In this document: positions 62,452 to 64,000 of the stretch, one piece after another
Layout of the letters: each line of letters begins with the position of its first letter
Position numbering within the stretch: position 1 is the first letter of the stretch
Assembly (NCBI RefSeq): GCF_006265095.1
Contig: NZ_VCNK01000014.1
Span: 62,001 to 126,000 of the forward strand
Direction: 5' to 3'
Source: Phaeobacter sp. B1627
GTDB lineage: Bacteria; Pseudomonadota; Alphaproteobacteria; Rhodobacterales; Rhodobacteraceae
Length of the DNA: 64,000 nt
Notes under the pieces: model-generated
Told to the model about the DNA's origin: nothing
What the model saw: the letters and a program-made list of their open reading frames with translations, nothing else
The model's database searches: none
Position numbers and translations under genes: made by a program

Positions 62452-63413
62452 CGCTCTCTCATCTTCCAGCCCAGAAGGCAGATAATACTCATTGCAACAT
62501 GCGCGCCTGCGATTGCCGTGGCGCCGGTGGTATCAAAGGGAGGCGACACCTCGACCACGTCGCCGCCCTTGATGTTGATCCCGCGCAGCCCCTTGAGGAT
62601 CGCCTCCGCCTGCGCCGAAGTCAAACCGCCCCAGACCGGCGTGCCGGTGCCCGGCGCATAGGCCGGATCGAGACAGTCGATATCAAAGGTCAGATAGACC
62701 GGCCGGTCCCCCAGTATCTCGCGGATACGGCGCGCGGTCTCTGCGGGGCCGATCTCGTGAACGGTGGGCGCATCGATCGTGGGCACGCCAAGAGTGTCCT
62801 CGTTGGTGGTGCGAATGCCCACCTGCACCGAGGTTGCAGGGTCGATGATGCCGGATTTCACCGCCTTGTAGAACATGGTGCCATGATCGACGCGGGTGAA
62901 ATCATCATCGGCCCAGGTGTCGCTGTGGGCATCGAAATGCAACAGCGACACAGGCCCGTATTTCTCGGCATAGGCCTTCAGGATCGGGAAGCTGACATAG
63001 TGATCGCCGCCGATGGCAACCGAGGCCGTCTCCGTCGCCAGAATCCCCCGGATATGATCCGTCAGCGTATCCGGAAAGGCAGGCACATTGGCATAGTCAA
63101 AGGCCAGATCGCCATAGTCGACAATGGCCAGCTCGCTCGCCGGGCAGATGTCCCAACCATAGGGCGCATCCGGGCTCTGCAGCGCCGACGCCTCGCGCAC
63201 GGCCCGCGGCCCCAGACGGGTGCCGGGACGGTTGGTCACCGCCTGATCGAACGGAATACCGGTGACGGCGATATCTGCGTGGGTCAGATCCTTGCTGTAG
63301 CGTCGTCGCAAGAACGACAACGCCCCGCCAAAGGTATTCTCGAAACTCAGACCTTTCAGGTCTTCTCGGGTGAACGCCTGATCCACCTGGGTCTTTGCGT
63401 CTTCCAACGCCAT
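62448..63413 (-). CDS. Second agmatinase/ureohydrolase-family protein, 321 aa
   Basis: The motifs are AIGGDHYVSFPIL, LLHFDAHSDTWADDD and YLTFDIDCLDPAYAPGTGTP. They differ from the downstream paralog at several positions around the metal site (DHYVSF versus DHSITL), so a different guanidino substrate is likely. Two ureohydrolase genes overlapping in one operon suggest a pathway rather than redundancy. An M20 hydrolase gene precedes them. Confidence 0.9.
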   Translation of the reverse strand: MALEDAKTQVDQAFTREDLKGLSFENTFGGALSFLRRRYSKDLTHADIAVTGIPFDQAVTNRPGTRLGPRAVREASALQSPDAPYGWDICPASELAIVDYGDLAFDYANVPAFPDTLTDHIRGILATETASVAIGGDHYVSFPILKAYAEKYGPVSLLHFDAHSDTWADDDFTRVDHGTMFYKAVKSGIIDPATSVQVGIRTTNEDTLGVPTIDAPTVHEIGPAETARRIREILGDRPVYLTFDIDCLDPAYAPGTGTPVWGGLTSAQAEAILKGLRGINIKGGDVVEVSPPFDTTGATAIAGAHVAMSIICLLGWKMRER

Positions 63414-63502
63414 ATCCGGCTGCTCCCTCTTCTCGGGTTGTGGCCCTCGCCATAGCGAAAGCGGACGGGCTTGTCATCCGAAAGCCCGCCCGGCTGTGAA
63501 AC

Positions 63503-64000
63503 TCAGACCACCGGCTGTGCTTTCTCCACCAATCGGGCGAAAAACGACGCCCCAACGGGCGCGATGGCATCGTTGAAATCATAGTCCGGATGATGCAGGC
63601 CGGCTGTCTCTCCCTGACCGAGGAACAGATAGGCGCCGGGGCGGGCCTGCAGCATATAGGCAAAATCCTCCGCCCCCATTTCGCGCCCCCCGTCGGCCTC
63701 GACCTGCGAGGCCCCGGAGATATCGCGCGCCACATCTGCCGCAAAGGCCGCCTTTGCCGCGTCGTTGATGGTGGCGGGGTAGCCGACCTCATAGTCCAGC
63801 TCCGCACGGACGCCATAGGCCACCGCACAGCCTTTGACGATCTCGTCCAGACGGGTCATCACCATGCGCTGGACATCAGGATTGAAGGTCCGGATCGTGC
63901 CATTGATAAAGGCGGTTTCGGGGATCACATTGTCCGCCGTGCCGGTATGGATCTGAGTGACAGAAATCACCAGATCCTCGGTTGCGTGGTGGTTGCGGCT
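63503..64000 (-). CDS. M20-family amidohydrolase, C-terminal part (partial)
   Basis: The frame is open to the window edge. TQIHTGTADNVIPETAFING, then TIRTF, and MGAEDFAYMLQARPGAYLFL are the dimerisation-domain and metal-site ends of hippurate hydrolase/N-acyl amino acid amidohydrolases. The enzyme would hydrolyse an N-acyl amino acid. It lies 89 bp upstream of the ureohydrolase pair on the same strand. Confidence 0.9.
   Translation of the reverse strand, partial: SRNHHATEDLVISVTQIHTGTADNVIPETAFINGTIRTFNPDVQRMVMTRLDEIVKGCAVAYGVRAELDYEVGYPATINDAAKAAFAADVARDISGASQVEADGGREMGAEDFAYMLQARPGAYLFLGQGETAGLHHPDYDFNDAIAPVGASFFARLVEKAQPVV

Overview
The window looks like a chromosomal segment of a marine Roseobacter-group alphaproteobacterium (Rhodobacteraceae/Roseobacteraceae). 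It is GC-rich. It carries family-typical genes and gene orders: PrpE, a malic enzyme fused to a phosphotransacetylase-like domain, the LptG-LptD-SurA-PdxA-RsmA run, a DUF4167 protein, Hint-domain and retropepsin-like proteins, and REP-like palindromes I associate with this group. The assignment rests on protein resemblance and gene order read by eye; no search was run.

Layout. 1-6.5 kb: fatty-acid beta-oxidation genes (acyl-CoA dehydrogenases, a GST, thiolase, a cupin gene, and a FadJ-like multienzyme). 6.7-12.9 kb: a Hint protein, a sulfotransferase-like protein, an acyl-CoA ligase, a membrane protein with M48-like remnants, and a secreted SPOR protein. 13-16.8 kb: a pyrimidine (deoxy)nucleoside salvage operon cdd-deoA-deoB-upp on the minus strand. 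17-23 kb: a VOC-cupin fusion, malic enzyme, and propionyl-CoA synthetase preceded by TTTGCAA boxes. 23-29.5 kb: CsbD protein, amidase, NAD kinase, glyA, and an esterase. 29.5-33.3 kb: an orphan Dam-type methyltransferase and a three-gene sugar-modification cluster (WecE-like transaminase, hexapeptide acyltransferase, WavQ-like protein). 33.7-42.2 kb: the most accessory-looking part, with tRNA-Asn, a chemoreceptor, a decayed and apparently inverted IS110-type element, a hybrid histidine kinase beside a periplasmic molybdopterin-fold-like protein without cysteine, a divergent LuxR-type response regulator, and a full-length ManC-like protein whose catalytic motifs have eroded. 42.5-50.8 kb: TfoX-C protein, ndk, a DUF2235 hydrolase, an ABC-F ATPase, a MarC protein, a retropepsin-like protease, holC and pepA. 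51.4-61.3 kb: lptG-lptD-surA-pdxA-rsmA, DUF4167, and prfA-prmC. 61.5-64 kb: two overlapping agmatinase-family genes and the end of an M20 amidohydrolase.

How the genes work together. Carbon metabolism dominates the first 23 kb: acyl-CoA activation and oxidation, nucleoside catabolism, propionate activation and malate decarboxylation. The 34-40.6 kb block looks like a sensory module. The lptG-lptD-surA block serves outer-membrane biogenesis.

The main window-wide oddity is that many intergenic spacers contain a private, degenerate tandem repeat of about 10-18 bp (about 25 bp in one case). Each locus has its own unit, and several repeats run into the first or last codons of the adjacent gene. 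The clearest case is ten consecutive 12-mers in the 641-bp gap before lptG. I found no CRISPR array, intact insertion sequence or prophage. Residue positions inside proteins are approximate, and all functional assignments come from motif recognition.
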